A DNA stretch of 64,000 nt from Spirosoma rhododendri (GTDB lineage Bacteria; Bacteroidota; Bacteroidia; Cytophagales; Spirosomataceae): positions 1,178,001 to 1,242,000 of the forward strand of contig NZ_CP051677.1 of assembly GCF_012849055.1 (NCBI RefSeq). The letters run 5' to 3'. Each line of letters opens with the position of its first letter. Position 1 is the first letter of the stretch. Of this stretch, positions 36,276 through 44,486 are shown in pieces. The translations under genes were made by a program, and so were the position numbers. The notes under the pieces were generated by a model, which saw nothing but the letters and a program-made list of their open reading frames with translations, was not told where the DNA came from and did no database searches.

Positions 36276-36706
36276 CGTACATACCTACCTCCCACCGCCT
36301 GACGTACCGGCTAGACCATGACCGGGGCCGGTACATCGTGAAAGAATGCGAGCCGGGTTTTTGTAAGGTTCCCCGCGAATTGACGGTTGAGGAACGACGG
36401 TTTAATGAAAACATAGACGCTGATTTCATTTTGCGCGGTCCTGAAACACAGAAGAAAGGAACGGGTAAAGGCGCAGGACGCACGATCAAGTTCTTTACCG
36501 GGCTGCAACGTACCGACCATACCGGCGTTTACATCGGCAACGTGGTCACGTTTGGGCAGGGCGGCAGCAAGGTCCGTAACGGTGTGCTGATTCGATTCTC
36601 AGCCGATGCCGGGTCTATGATTCTTCGTTATTTCCCGGCCTACTATCCTTTCCCGAAAGACCGGGCCGCGTTTGTGTCGGCTATCGTTGGCCGGGGCCTG
36701 CTCTAA
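36272..36706 (+). CDS. Unknown element protein between HTH and replication genes
   Basis: 144 residues, translationally coupled to the HTH gene by an ATGA overlap. No signal or membrane segment. The middle is basic and glycine-rich (QKKGTGKGAGRTIKFFTG); the end is beta-like with many aromatics (MILRYFPAYYPFPKDRAAF). I recognise no family. Position just before the replication gene suggests a replication accessory or a small DNA-binding protein; this is inference. Confidence 0.6.
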   Translation: MTYIPTSHRLTYRLDHDRGRYIVKECEPGFCKVPRELTVEERRFNENIDADFILRGPETQKKGTGKGAGRTIKFFTGLQRTDHTGVYIGNVVTFGQGGSKVRNGVLIRFSADAGSMILRYFPAYYPFPKDRAAFVSAIVGRGLL

Positions 36707-36723
36707 TCTTTCTCTTATCAAAT

Positions 36724-36803
36724 GACCCGCCCCGCGTGGATTCGTCCAGCGTGGGCAATTGACCGCACGTTGACCGTGGGAGCGAATCCACGCGGGGCGG
36801 GTC
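36724..36803. repeat. Perfect 21-bp inverted repeat before the replication gene, candidate origin
   Basis: 36724-36744 and 36783-36803 pair perfectly over 21 GC-rich bases. The 38-base loop holds two direct TTGACCG copies 11 bases apart (36759-36765 and 36770-36776). It fills the gap between the 144-residue gene and the replication initiator, ending 9 bases before ATG 36813. There is no T-run, so it is not a normal terminator. Confidence 0.75.
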
Positions 36804-36812
36804 TACTATGCC

Positions 36813-38375
36813 ATGTTCGACGGAATCAAAGTGCAGGACGTTTCGGTTTCCGTTGACGGACTGCTGACGAACGACCGCCTGACGTTTGGGGGGCTGGTCG
36901 ATATGCAGATGGGGTTCGTACTCAATCCAGAACAACGGGCGCAAGACCGGGGGTTAAATTTCCGACTTGTACCACGCCGGGCGGGGCTGGGGCATCGGGT
37001 TGAGGTGAAAGGCAGTTTGCACAAGTTCTATAACAACGGCCTACACAACGCCGATCAGTACACGGCAAACGACGTACTGCTGACGTTAGATCGATTGGTA
37101 ACAGAGTACGGGTTTAACCTGTATGAGTCGAAAATCAACAACATAGAGTTCGGCGTGAATGTCGAACTGCCGTTTGCAATTAGCCAGGTGTTTGCCAACC
37201 TCATCTGTTACAAAAACCAGCCCTTTGCATCGGACCCATACAGCCAAACGCCGTATTACACCTGCAACCGGCAACGCTACACGGTGAAGATTTACGACAA
37301 AGGCAAACAGAAAGGGTTAGGCTGTAATCTGCTGAGGTTTGAGATACGGGTAAAAAAGATGCAGTACTTCAACGGCACCGGCATCCGGTTACGTACGTTG
37401 GCCGATTTGCTGAACGTGGCCAATTACGGGCCGTTGGGGGCCTTGTTGGTCGATACGTTTGATGCTATCCTGTTTGACGACCCGGCCATAAGTCAAAAGG
37501 TACTGACGCCAAACGAACGGACTCTTTACAAGGAATGCCGTAACCCCCGTTACTGGCCTACACCTAACAATCTGACCCCGAAACAGGCTGCAACCCATCG
37601 GCAACGAATGAGCCGTAGCAAAGACCGTTTCCGCGCCTTACTACATCAGTACGGGAGTAATTGGCAACGGGACGTTTCGACGCTCATACGGCAAACGTGG
37701 GCACAACTTACAGCCGTTGACGACGACCTACTGACGCAGATTGAAACGTACAAATCAGCGTGGCGAAACCTGCCAAAACCCGATGTTTTAAACGGCGTTT
37801 GCAGTGAGAATACAGTGAGCGATGAGGGCGAAACCTGTCACAAATTAACCGGGTCGATTGATACCGACGAAGTGCCAGTTGACGGGCCAACCTGTCACGA
37901 ATTAACCGACGTTGCTGACGCCGGTTTGTCACGAATTAACCCTTTATGTTCCGAGGTACTTTGTGACACGGGTAAATCAGACCAACCACCCGCCCCCCCT
38001 ACGGTCTGTCCGGTTACGGGGGCGGTTATCAACCAGCCGCAGCCGGGCCAACGGTTTGTATCGGCTGCAATGCTACGCACGAACGACGACCTTCTGCTGA
38101 CGCTCGAACGACAGCACCGACAGTATGCTAAAGGCTCAAAAGAGGATGAATACAGCCGGGCGGCTCATAACGTCAGGAATAAAGAGAGCAATGAGCGCAA
38201 CAACCTCCGACGACGAATAGAGCGCAACAACTTCCGACAACACCTAGAGCAACACAGCCAGACAACGGGCGGGCAACTACCCCTGTTTCCTGAGTTCGGA
38301 GCGTTTCAACTCACCGACGCGCAACGGGCCGCGCTCGACTACTGGAAAGGAACGCCCTACGAAGTAAAGTTCTGA
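36813..38375 (+). CDS. Probable phage/plasmid replication initiator, II/X-like family
   Basis: 520 residues. The start MFDGIKVQDVSV and the core SLHKFYNNGLHNADQYT, INNIEFGVNVELP and YTVKIYDKGKQ, LRFEIRVKKMQYF match Bacteroidetes proteins annotated as phage/plasmid replication protein, II/X family, akin to filamentous-phage gene II and rolling-circle initiators. The Tyr of the KIYDKG motif or the preceding Tyr could be the nicking residue. Residues about 330-400 are a low-complexity linker whose DNA carries three 15-bp repeats. The C-terminus is charged and helical (RRRIERNNFRQHLEQHSQ). It is convergent with the restriction gene. Family by pattern memory; not tested by search. Confidence 0.65.
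   Translation: MFDGIKVQDVSVSVDGLLTNDRLTFGGLVDMQMGFVLNPEQRAQDRGLNFRLVPRRAGLGHRVEVKGSLHKFYNNGLHNADQYTANDVLLTLDRLVTEYGFNLYESKINNIEFGVNVELPFAISQVFANLICYKNQPFASDPYSQTPYYTCNRQRYTVKIYDKGKQKGLGCNLLRFEIRVKKMQYFNGTGIRLRTLADLLNVANYGPLGALLVDTFDAILFDDPAISQKVLTPNERTLYKECRNPRYWPTPNNLTPKQAATHRQRMSRSKDRFRALLHQYGSNWQRDVSTLIRQTWAQLTAVDDDLLTQIETYKSAWRNLPKPDVLNGVCSENTVSDEGETCHKLTGSIDTDEVPVDGPTCHELTDVADAGLSRINPLCSEVLCDTGKSDQPPAPPTVCPVTGAVINQPQPGQRFVSAAMLRTNDDLLLTLERQHRQYAKGSKEDEYSRAAHNVRNKESNERNNLRRRIERNNFRQHLEQHSQTTGGQLPLFPEFGAFQLTDAQRAALDYWKGTPYEVKF
37836..37941 (+). repeat. Three iteron-like 15-bp repeats inside the replication gene
   Basis: tgtcacRaattaacc at 37836-37850, 37893-37907 and 37927-37941. Copies 1 and 2 are in the same codon phase, copy 3 in another phase, yet copies 2 and 3 are identical. 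So the DNA, not the protein, seems to be conserved. Confidence 0.65.
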
Positions 38376-38399
38376 CGACTCCGCAAGGCGTTCCCGACT

Positions 38400-41300
38400 T
38401 TACACCGCGTAGGCACCTTCCGGCGTTTGTCGAATGAGTGCCAGCGTTGCCAGCGTGTCTAGCAGGGGTTGTACTTTCCCGGCGTTGGTCCGCTGGAATT
38501 GCGCGGCTATCTGTTTGGCGTTGATTGGAACGCCCGCCTGCTGAACGGCGTCGCGTATGGCTTGCATCTGTTGGGCTAACTCTTTCGGCCATTCCTGCCG
38601 GGACGCCGGACCGCTGCTGACCTCCACAGCGGGGGCGGTTACCGTTGGCAGGTCGATACCTAGCTGCTGCTGCCCCGGTGCCTGATACGACGGACGCAAG
38701 TAACGAATATGCCCGGCGGTTTCCTCAGCCGCCCGTTCGTGGTTGAGCCGTACCAGCCGGGTAAGTATCTCGCTGTCGGGTAGATTGTCCAGCCATCCGT
38801 AGGCATCGGACACGGCGGTATCTAGCTGCTGATGCAGACTGAGCACCACCGACGCCAACCCCTGCTGATTGATAGTCTGTTCTTTCGTGCTGAGGGATTC
38901 ACCCGCCTTTAACTTTTCGACCACGTTGTACAGGTCGGTTAATGTGAGCGTAGGGTGTGCCGCCTGTTGGCGTTTACGGTGTGCGTCTAGCTGTTCCGCT
39001 AATTCACGAATACGGGCCTGCTGTTGCGGTGCTGCATCAGGAAACGGGAACGGGTCAAAACAGCGGGTTTTAGTGTAACGTGGCGTGTTACCACCTAAAT
39101 CACTGCCAGCAGCCAAAGCCCATGAAACGTGAATTTTGCTTGACAGAACGCCTAAATAGTACGCATCATTTAAAGCAATTATAGCCAATGCATCATCAGG
39201 TAAAATTGATTCTTCAAGAAACTGAAATACCCTATGCTTGGCAGTTACTACTGTTGCAATGTATCGTGGTAACGACGCAACCATCTGACGAAGTTTGGGA
39301 TTTGGTTCGCCAAAAATCCACCATTTATCTTTTCTTGATGATCTTTCATTGTGCTCTCTCTCAGGTTTCACAAATTCGTACACATGCTGATAGAGAGTGG
39401 GATATTTTTGTAAGACGTCCTGTTCGCTCAGTCCGAACAAATCGACTACCAAGACATTTCTAGGCTTATCAGTAAGGTCCTTTCCATTACGATAATGTTT
39501 GATGTATTTTTCAATACCGTCAATTCTACCAATTCCTAACTCCGTAGCCTTCTCCGCTGTGACTATAAAACCCGAACCATGAAGTTTTACCCCGTTGTTA
39601 CTAATATCTTTGTTTGACCTTAAGGGATAAACGCTATCTAATGCAGCACCAATAGTCAAATCAGACAAGATTTGTCCTTGGCGTGCAACAAACATTACAT
39701 CCGCTGCATCATCTCCGACAGGGACACTTTCAGATTGGACTGTTAAGAGGTTACCATTTATTACAACATTGCTCTTGGGTTCTACCACCGTCATTGCAAT
39801 TCTCACGGCTGCCCCGTCCGTACCTTCAACCCATGGGTGATCGGGTATGGCAAAAGTCAATACCAACGTAGATTTATCACCGTCCAAGAACGGTTGCATC
39901 GTACGCCTGTTAAAGGTCTGTTTCAGGCTGTTTGTCGTGATAAGTCCGAAACGTTCCGTGTTGCCCTGTTTTACATGTTCGGCAGCTTTATACCACCAAT
40001 ACATGACCAGATCAGCCGATTCAGGCACCTTGCCTTTATACGTCTTGCGTAGGGCTTCCGTGTAACCGTCGCCTAATGCATCACGCATGTATTTGTTACC
40101 CACGAACGGCGGGTTGCCTACAATGTAATCCGCTTGCGGCCATTCGGCGGGGCGGGGGTTGGGGTAGTCGTTAACCGTCACGCGGGCGGTTTCGTCGGGT
40201 ACGGGTTGGCCGGTTACGGGGTGCAGTTTGGTCGTTATCCCGTCCCACCGCGTGACGGGTTGTCCGTTGGCATCGACCCGCGCCACCGGGGGACCGTGCT
40301 GCAACACGGCGTCCTGCTGATGAATGTTTTCGTATTCATCTAGCAACGGTGAGGGTAGTTCACTCATGCCGTGGGTTCGCAAATGCCATTGCAGATAGCC
40401 AATTTTCAGCACTACATCGGCAATCGCAGCCGCACGAGGGTTTAATTCCAGCCCTAACAGTTGCCGGGGCGAAATGGTCGTACCTCCGCTGAGGTTGAGC
40501 AGGGCCGTTACGCCGTAGGAGTTGATAGCCGCCAACACCTCCCCCTCCAATCGTTTCAGGTGTTCCAGCGTCACATACAGGAAATTGCCCGACCCACAGG
40601 CGGGGTCAAGAATTTTGATGCTTGTTAGTCGTCTTAGAAACCGTTCCAGTTCGGCGCGGGCGGGTTTCTCTTTGCCTTCGTTCAGTAGCTGTGCGGCCGC
40701 AGCCTGAGCAGCCGCCCATTCTCGGCGCAGGGGTTCCAAAACGGTCGGCAGTACCAACCGTTCGACGTACCGGCGCGGGGTGTAGTGGGCACCCAAACTG
40801 TGCCGTTCGCGGGGGTCTAATGCCCGTTCCAGGAGCGTACCAAAAATAGCGGGTTCTACGGCGGTCCAATCCGCTTCAGCCGCCTTTTGTAGCAAGGCAA
40901 TCTGATCGGCCGACAGGGGCAACGCTCTGGCATCGTGAAACAGTTTGCCGTTGAACTTTCGCAGCCGCGCCTTCAGATCGGGCGAAAACCCGCCCGTGTC
41001 CATCGTGTGCCACAGCGTTTGCAGGGCATCGGGCAAGAAGTCGCGTAGATCAGGCTGTGCATATTGGCGCAGCATACCCGTAAACGATTCCTTTGGTATC
41101 AGCCCCACGTCCTCCGAAAACATCGTAAACAGGCAGCGCATCAGGAATTGTGCAACCAAATCGGGCGCGTGTCCGGCGCGTTCCAACTGTGCCGACAGGT
41201 TAGCGAGGTAGCCCGCTAATTCCCGCGTGACCCGTGCCGCCCGGCGGCTGGGGTCCAGTTCGCGGGGGTCGGTCCAGATTTGGCGCAGTAGTTCGCGGGT

Positions 41301-41861
41301 TTCTTTGTCGGCTAGTCTGGCCAGCGGAATACGGTACCGGGTCTGATCGGGAAACGGTACGAACTGATCGCCAACACCGGCAAAGTTGCTGTACACGTCG
41401 ATACAATAGCCCACATCGGCCACCAGTACAAACAGGGGGCGGGGTTCGTCGGCAGGTAAGGCGCGAACGTAGCCCAACGCCTGTTGCCGGGCGGTCTGCA
41501 TCATCTGTTGCCACTTAGCCGACCCACGCACGGCATGACCTTTCCGGCGTTTCTCAGTAGGCAAACCAAGCTCGGCGCGTTCAGCCGCCTTTTGCCCATC
41601 GGGTGTATCGGTACCCTGTTTGGTTTCCAAGACGAAACAGCCGCGTTTGTAGAGGTCAATCCGGCCGGTACTACGTTTGCCATTGTCATTGAACTCAACC
41701 GGCCGTTCGATTACGTAGGCATCCTCAGCGGGGTTTGCGGTCATCGGGTCAGGCCGGGTAACACCGATCAAATCGCACAGGTCCTGAAGAAATCCGGCAT
41801 AGTTGGCACGTTCAGCCCCGCCGGAGTTTTTCCAACGGGTTTCAAATTCGGGATAGGTCAC
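38400..41861 (-). CDS. Type IIL/IIG restriction-modification enzyme (MmeI-like single chain)
   Basis: 1153-residue fusion of endonuclease, adenine methyltransferase and target recognition. A PD-(D/E)xK nuclease motif is near residues 62-80 (GRIDLYKRGCFVLETKQG). A helical connector follows. The methyltransferase has motif I DPACGSGNFLY near residue 425 and catalytic NPPFVGNKYM near residue 582, the gamma-type N6-adenine order. Residues about 700-930 should be the target recognition domain; the DNA there (39060-39760) is visibly more AT-rich than the rest. A helical/winged C-terminus follows. Such enzymes cut and modify with one protein and need no partner gene. It would protect the host from phage and stabilise the element. 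Convergent with the replication gene, 24 bases apart. Confidence 0.87.
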   Translation of the reverse strand: MTYPEFETRWKNSGGAERANYAGFLQDLCDLIGVTRPDPMTANPAEDAYVIERPVEFNDNGKRSTGRIDLYKRGCFVLETKQGTDTPDGQKAAERAELGLPTEKRRKGHAVRGSAKWQQMMQTARQQALGYVRALPADEPRPLFVLVADVGYCIDVYSNFAGVGDQFVPFPDQTRYRIPLARLADKETRELLRQIWTDPRELDPSRRAARVTRELAGYLANLSAQLERAGHAPDLVAQFLMRCLFTMFSEDVGLIPKESFTGMLRQYAQPDLRDFLPDALQTLWHTMDTGGFSPDLKARLRKFNGKLFHDARALPLSADQIALLQKAAEADWTAVEPAIFGTLLERALDPRERHSLGAHYTPRRYVERLVLPTVLEPLRREWAAAQAAAAQLLNEGKEKPARAELERFLRRLTSIKILDPACGSGNFLYVTLEHLKRLEGEVLAAINSYGVTALLNLSGGTTISPRQLLGLELNPRAAAIADVVLKIGYLQWHLRTHGMSELPSPLLDEYENIHQQDAVLQHGPPVARVDANGQPVTRWDGITTKLHPVTGQPVPDETARVTVNDYPNPRPAEWPQADYIVGNPPFVGNKYMRDALGDGYTEALRKTYKGKVPESADLVMYWWYKAAEHVKQGNTERFGLITTNSLKQTFNRRTMQPFLDGDKSTLVLTFAIPDHPWVEGTDGAAVRIAMTVVEPKSNVVINGNLLTVQSESVPVGDDAADVMFVARQGQILSDLTIGAALDSVYPLRSNKDISNNGVKLHGSGFIVTAEKATELGIGRIDGIEKYIKHYRNGKDLTDKPRNVLVVDLFGLSEQDVLQKYPTLYQHVYEFVKPEREHNERSSRKDKWWIFGEPNPKLRQMVASLPRYIATVVTAKHRVFQFLEESILPDDALAIIALNDAYYLGVLSSKIHVSWALAAGSDLGGNTPRYTKTRCFDPFPFPDAAPQQQARIRELAEQLDAHRKRQQAAHPTLTLTDLYNVVEKLKAGESLSTKEQTINQQGLASVVLSLHQQLDTAVSDAYGWLDNLPDSEILTRLVRLNHERAAEETAGHIRYLRPSYQAPGQQQLGIDLPTVTAPAVEVSSGPASRQEWPKELAQQMQAIRDAVQQAGVPINAKQIAAQFQRTNAGKVQPLLDTLATLALIRQTPEGAYAV

Positions 41862-42122
41862 AGGGTAAGGAGTAAGGCGGACAGATAAAAACAGCCCAAA
41901 AGATAGCCTGTATTCCGACGCGGGGGGCGGGTAGCATCACAAACCTTTCGGACGGTCGGTAACACTGACCGGGGAGGGGTAGGTTTATTCCCAAAAGACG
42001 GCGTTCGCGTTAACTGTTAGGTCCGTTAAAAAGATATGCCGTCAAAATTGGGGAAGTGTAAGTATTTTTCGTTTATGGTTACTTTCTACAATCGAATATA
42101 ACTGATAACTATTCATGCTATT
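41862..42122. other. Gap between divergent restriction-modification and FG-GAP genes
   Basis: 261 bases holding the promoters of both genes. GC-rich near 41920-41980, AT-rich near 42050-42122. I see no clear -7 consensus, hairpin or open frame. Confidence 0.4.
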
Positions 42123-44117
42123 ATGAATCCAACTCTATCGCATTCTTTCCGCCCTGAGTGGTGTGTTTTATCTAAGTCTGTTAGCAATTGTCAGTTAAAG
42201 GTATGGCTTCTCATTTGTTACCTACTTTTATCGACTAATGTGCTCAACGCACAGTGTTTCACCCCGCCCGTTGATTATGCTACAGCGAATCTACCAACTT
42301 CAATGGTTGTGGCTGATTTTAATGGAGACAACAAACCTGATATAGTGGCTAACGGTGGCAGCTTTGATGCCACGAAGATTTCAATGCTACTAGGTGATGG
42401 TAAGGGTAGTTTTGCCCCCGCCACGCTCATCGAAGTAGGAAATACGTCTGCATTCGTGGGAACGGCTGATTTCAATGTTGACGGCAAAGCAGACTTAGTC
42501 ATTGGATTGTATACAGAAAATAAAGTGGGTATACTGTTGGGTGACGGCACTGGGCAATTCAGCGCAGTAGCCAAGTTTAGCACTGGTGCTTATCCAAACG
42601 CGATAGCAATTGGTGATTACAATAATGATGGCAAAGTAGACCTGGTTACCGCTAATTTCAACAGTAGTTCCACATCGTTGCTGCTGGGTGACGGAAAAGG
42701 AGGCTTTGGTTTAAACAGTGATTTCCCAGTAGGTCTAAATCCGCTTTCAATAACTCAGGGCGACTTGAATGGTGATGGTAATCTTGATGTCATAACAGCT
42801 AATGTAAATGGTAGCAGCAGTAGCTCCGGTTCAATCTTATTGGGTAACGGACAGGGTGGATTTAGTCCCAAAATAGATATTGCTATCGGGTCCGGCCCCT
42901 CAACACTTACTTTGGTTGACTTAAACAAAGACAGTAACCTAGATTTAGCAGTATCCAATGTAAATCAGGTAGCCGTGTTTTTGGGCGATGGCAAGGCAGG
43001 TTTTTCGGCTAAACAAAATATTTTCACTGGTAACTTTCCTCAGTCAATACGGACCAGTGATTTTAACAAGGACGGGAATGCTGATTTGGTTGTAGTAAAC
43101 TATAACAGTGCCAATCTATCAGTACTACTAGGCGACGGTCGTGGTAATTTAGGAACTCCGGTTAATTTCGTTTTGGGCCCTAATCCTGTTAGTACGTATC
43201 CATTTTTTGTCACCATCGGCGATTTCAATCTTGATACTAAGCCAGATTTAGCTACTATCGTAGTAGAGAAACAAAATAAAATAACCGTACTTCTCAATTG
43301 TACGTCAATCAATACCGCGTTTTCCCTACTAGCTCCAACATACAACTGCCAGAGTGGAGCATTCCATTTCAACACAAGTGGAGGAGACGGGACGCCTATT
43401 GAGTACTATGCCGTGCCCGGCATCACGGGCTGGACAACCAATCCAGATCAATTTGTAGACAGGGAGACACGCACAGCAACCGATGCACAGCCTATTCTTC
43501 TTCGGGCGCGGCAAAGTGGAAAAGAAGTCAGTTTACTATGGGACATTCGGGCCCAATGCCCGCTCGGGAATACGACCAGCCTTCGATTAGTTGCCCCATC
43601 CTATTCCTGTAGCAGTGGTGCATTTACGTTTCAGACAACAGGAGGAGACGGGAGTGCCATTGAGTTCATGGCTATTGGCATTACGGGCTGGACAACCAAT
43701 CCGAATCAGTTTGTCGATCGGGAAACGCGCACGGCCGCTGATGCACCGATTATTACCTTACGAGCACGCCAAAACGGTTTGGAAGTATCCTATGAGTGGA
43801 ATATTAGATATGTTTGTCCAATAGGCAGTTTTCGGATTGGTACAGTTGCTGAATCGGCGGCTGGATTACAGGTCAGGGTTTTGGGTAATCCGATCAAGGA
43901 AGCTAATGCTGAGTTGGAGATAGAGGGAGCGGAAGGCCAACCCTTACTTATACAGGCTTTCAGCGAATCAGGTCGGTTGATAAACGGTTACCAGTTGGAG
44001 CGGGCATCTGCCACCCAACACCAACGGATAGAAGTAGGCAAGTCGTCAGAAAGTGTTCTACTGTTGCGGGTAACTACACCGACTCAGAGCAAAACGGTGA
44101 AAGTGATTAAACAATAA
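42123..44117 (+). CDS. Secreted FG-GAP/VCBS repeat protein with T9SS sorting domain
   Basis: 664 residues. Signal segment near residues 26-44 (VWLLICYLLLSTNVLNAQ). Residues about 55-390 hold about seven FG-GAP/VCBS repeats (VADFNGDNKPDIVANGG, GDYNNDGKVDLVTANF, GDLNGDGNLDVITANV, SDFNKDGNADLVVVNY), each with a calcium-type DxNxDxxxD loop, which together form a beta-propeller. Two copies of a roughly 80-residue module follow (ITGWTTNPDQFVDRETRT and ITGWTTNPNQFVDRETRT). The end (LLLRVTTPTQSKTVKVIKQ) is a type A sorting signal for type IX secretion. It is the last gene of the element and more AT-rich than host genes. Adhesion or binding at the cell surface is likely; ligand unknown. Confidence 0.85.
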   Translation: MNPTLSHSFRPEWCVLSKSVSNCQLKVWLLICYLLLSTNVLNAQCFTPPVDYATANLPTSMVVADFNGDNKPDIVANGGSFDATKISMLLGDGKGSFAPATLIEVGNTSAFVGTADFNVDGKADLVIGLYTENKVGILLGDGTGQFSAVAKFSTGAYPNAIAIGDYNNDGKVDLVTANFNSSSTSLLLGDGKGGFGLNSDFPVGLNPLSITQGDLNGDGNLDVITANVNGSSSSSGSILLGNGQGGFSPKIDIAIGSGPSTLTLVDLNKDSNLDLAVSNVNQVAVFLGDGKAGFSAKQNIFTGNFPQSIRTSDFNKDGNADLVVVNYNSANLSVLLGDGRGNLGTPVNFVLGPNPVSTYPFFVTIGDFNLDTKPDLATIVVEKQNKITVLLNCTSINTAFSLLAPTYNCQSGAFHFNTSGGDGTPIEYYAVPGITGWTTNPDQFVDRETRTATDAQPILLRARQSGKEVSLLWDIRAQCPLGNTTSLRLVAPSYSCSSGAFTFQTTGGDGSAIEFMAIGITGWTTNPNQFVDRETRTAADAPIITLRARQNGLEVSYEWNIRYVCPIGSFRIGTVAESAAGLQVRVLGNPIKEANAELEIEGAEGQPLLIQAFSESGRLINGYQLERASATQHQRIEVGKSSESVLLLRVTTPTQSKTVKVIKQ

Positions 44118-44422
44118 AGGCTGGATCTGTGCAGGCAGGTACAGGTCATTCCCGCGAACGGTCGTTCGCGGGAATGAAAAAAGGTCGGGGGAACCACCCA
44201 CCCGACCCGATGAGCCGGGGGAACCACCCGCCCGGCTCTGACCAAACCAAGTAGCCTGTTACGGCCGCTTGTTTGAAACAAAGGTATGCAGCACCGAAAG
44301 GCCACCCGTCAACTAGGCTCAAAAAGTTTGCTATTCATTGGTACGCTATCGCGAATCCGTCAACTATTCCGTCAACTACATTCAAACGTCCTCATAACTA
44401 ATTGATAATCAATATACTTTTT
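44118..44422. other. Right end of the element: hairpins and recombinase sites
   Basis: 44147-44176 is a 14-bp hairpin (cattcccgcgaacg / cgttcgcgggaatg). 44183-44207 and 44213-44237 are two similar hairpins sharing a ccgggggaaccaccc-type core. Three CGTCAAC motifs follow at 44307, 44358 and 44370. No open frame. None of the hairpins has a T-run on the plus strand. Confidence 0.65.
44358..44376 (+). promoter_or_regulatory. Putative right arm-type recombinase sites
   Basis: tccgtcaacta occurs twice, 12 bases apart, matching the left-end pair at 33370-33389; a single further copy is at 44307-44313. All are in the same orientation. Confidence 0.5.
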
Positions 44423-44442
44423 AATCCCTTCGGGAGCACAAA
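44423..44442 (+). other. attR: second copy of the tRNA 3' end
   Basis: Identical to 33252-33271; marks the right border of the element. Confidence 0.88.
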
Positions 44443-44486
44443 CAAAAAGCGACGACCAGATCTGGTCGTCGCTTTTTGTTTGTGCT
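44435..44486 (+). terminator. Original tRNA-Arg terminator, displaced
   Basis: A perfect 26-bp palindrome centred at 44460/44461 with a T-run in its right arm (gctttttgttt). Its left foot (agcacaaa) is the tRNA end and part of the att repeat, so before integration it lay directly behind the tRNA. Confidence 0.85.

Larger units (their letters stand above)
33252..44442 (+). mobile_element. 11.2-kb integrative element in tRNA-Arg(CCG)
   Basis: Bounded by identical 20-bp copies of the tRNA 3' end (33252-33271 and 44423-44442). The integrase gene is next to the tRNA, as usual. Contents in order: tyrosine recombinase, small unknown, AT-rich unknown, HTH protein, unknown 144-residue protein, replication initiator, type IIL restriction-modification enzyme (reverse strand), secreted FG-GAP protein. 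No relaxase, mating-pair or virion genes are visible, so transfer would need a helper. CGTCAAC motifs occur near both ends. Confidence 0.88.

Noticed and set aside
44147..44176. Terminator of the FG-GAP gene
   Set aside because: The stem is strong but is followed by A, not T, on the plus strand; kept only as a hairpin.
33252..44442. Prophage
   Set aside because: No capsid, portal, terminase, tail or lysis genes; only integrase, HTH and a replication protein are phage-like.
33252..44442. Integrative conjugative element
   Set aside because: No relaxase, coupling protein or Tra genes visible.
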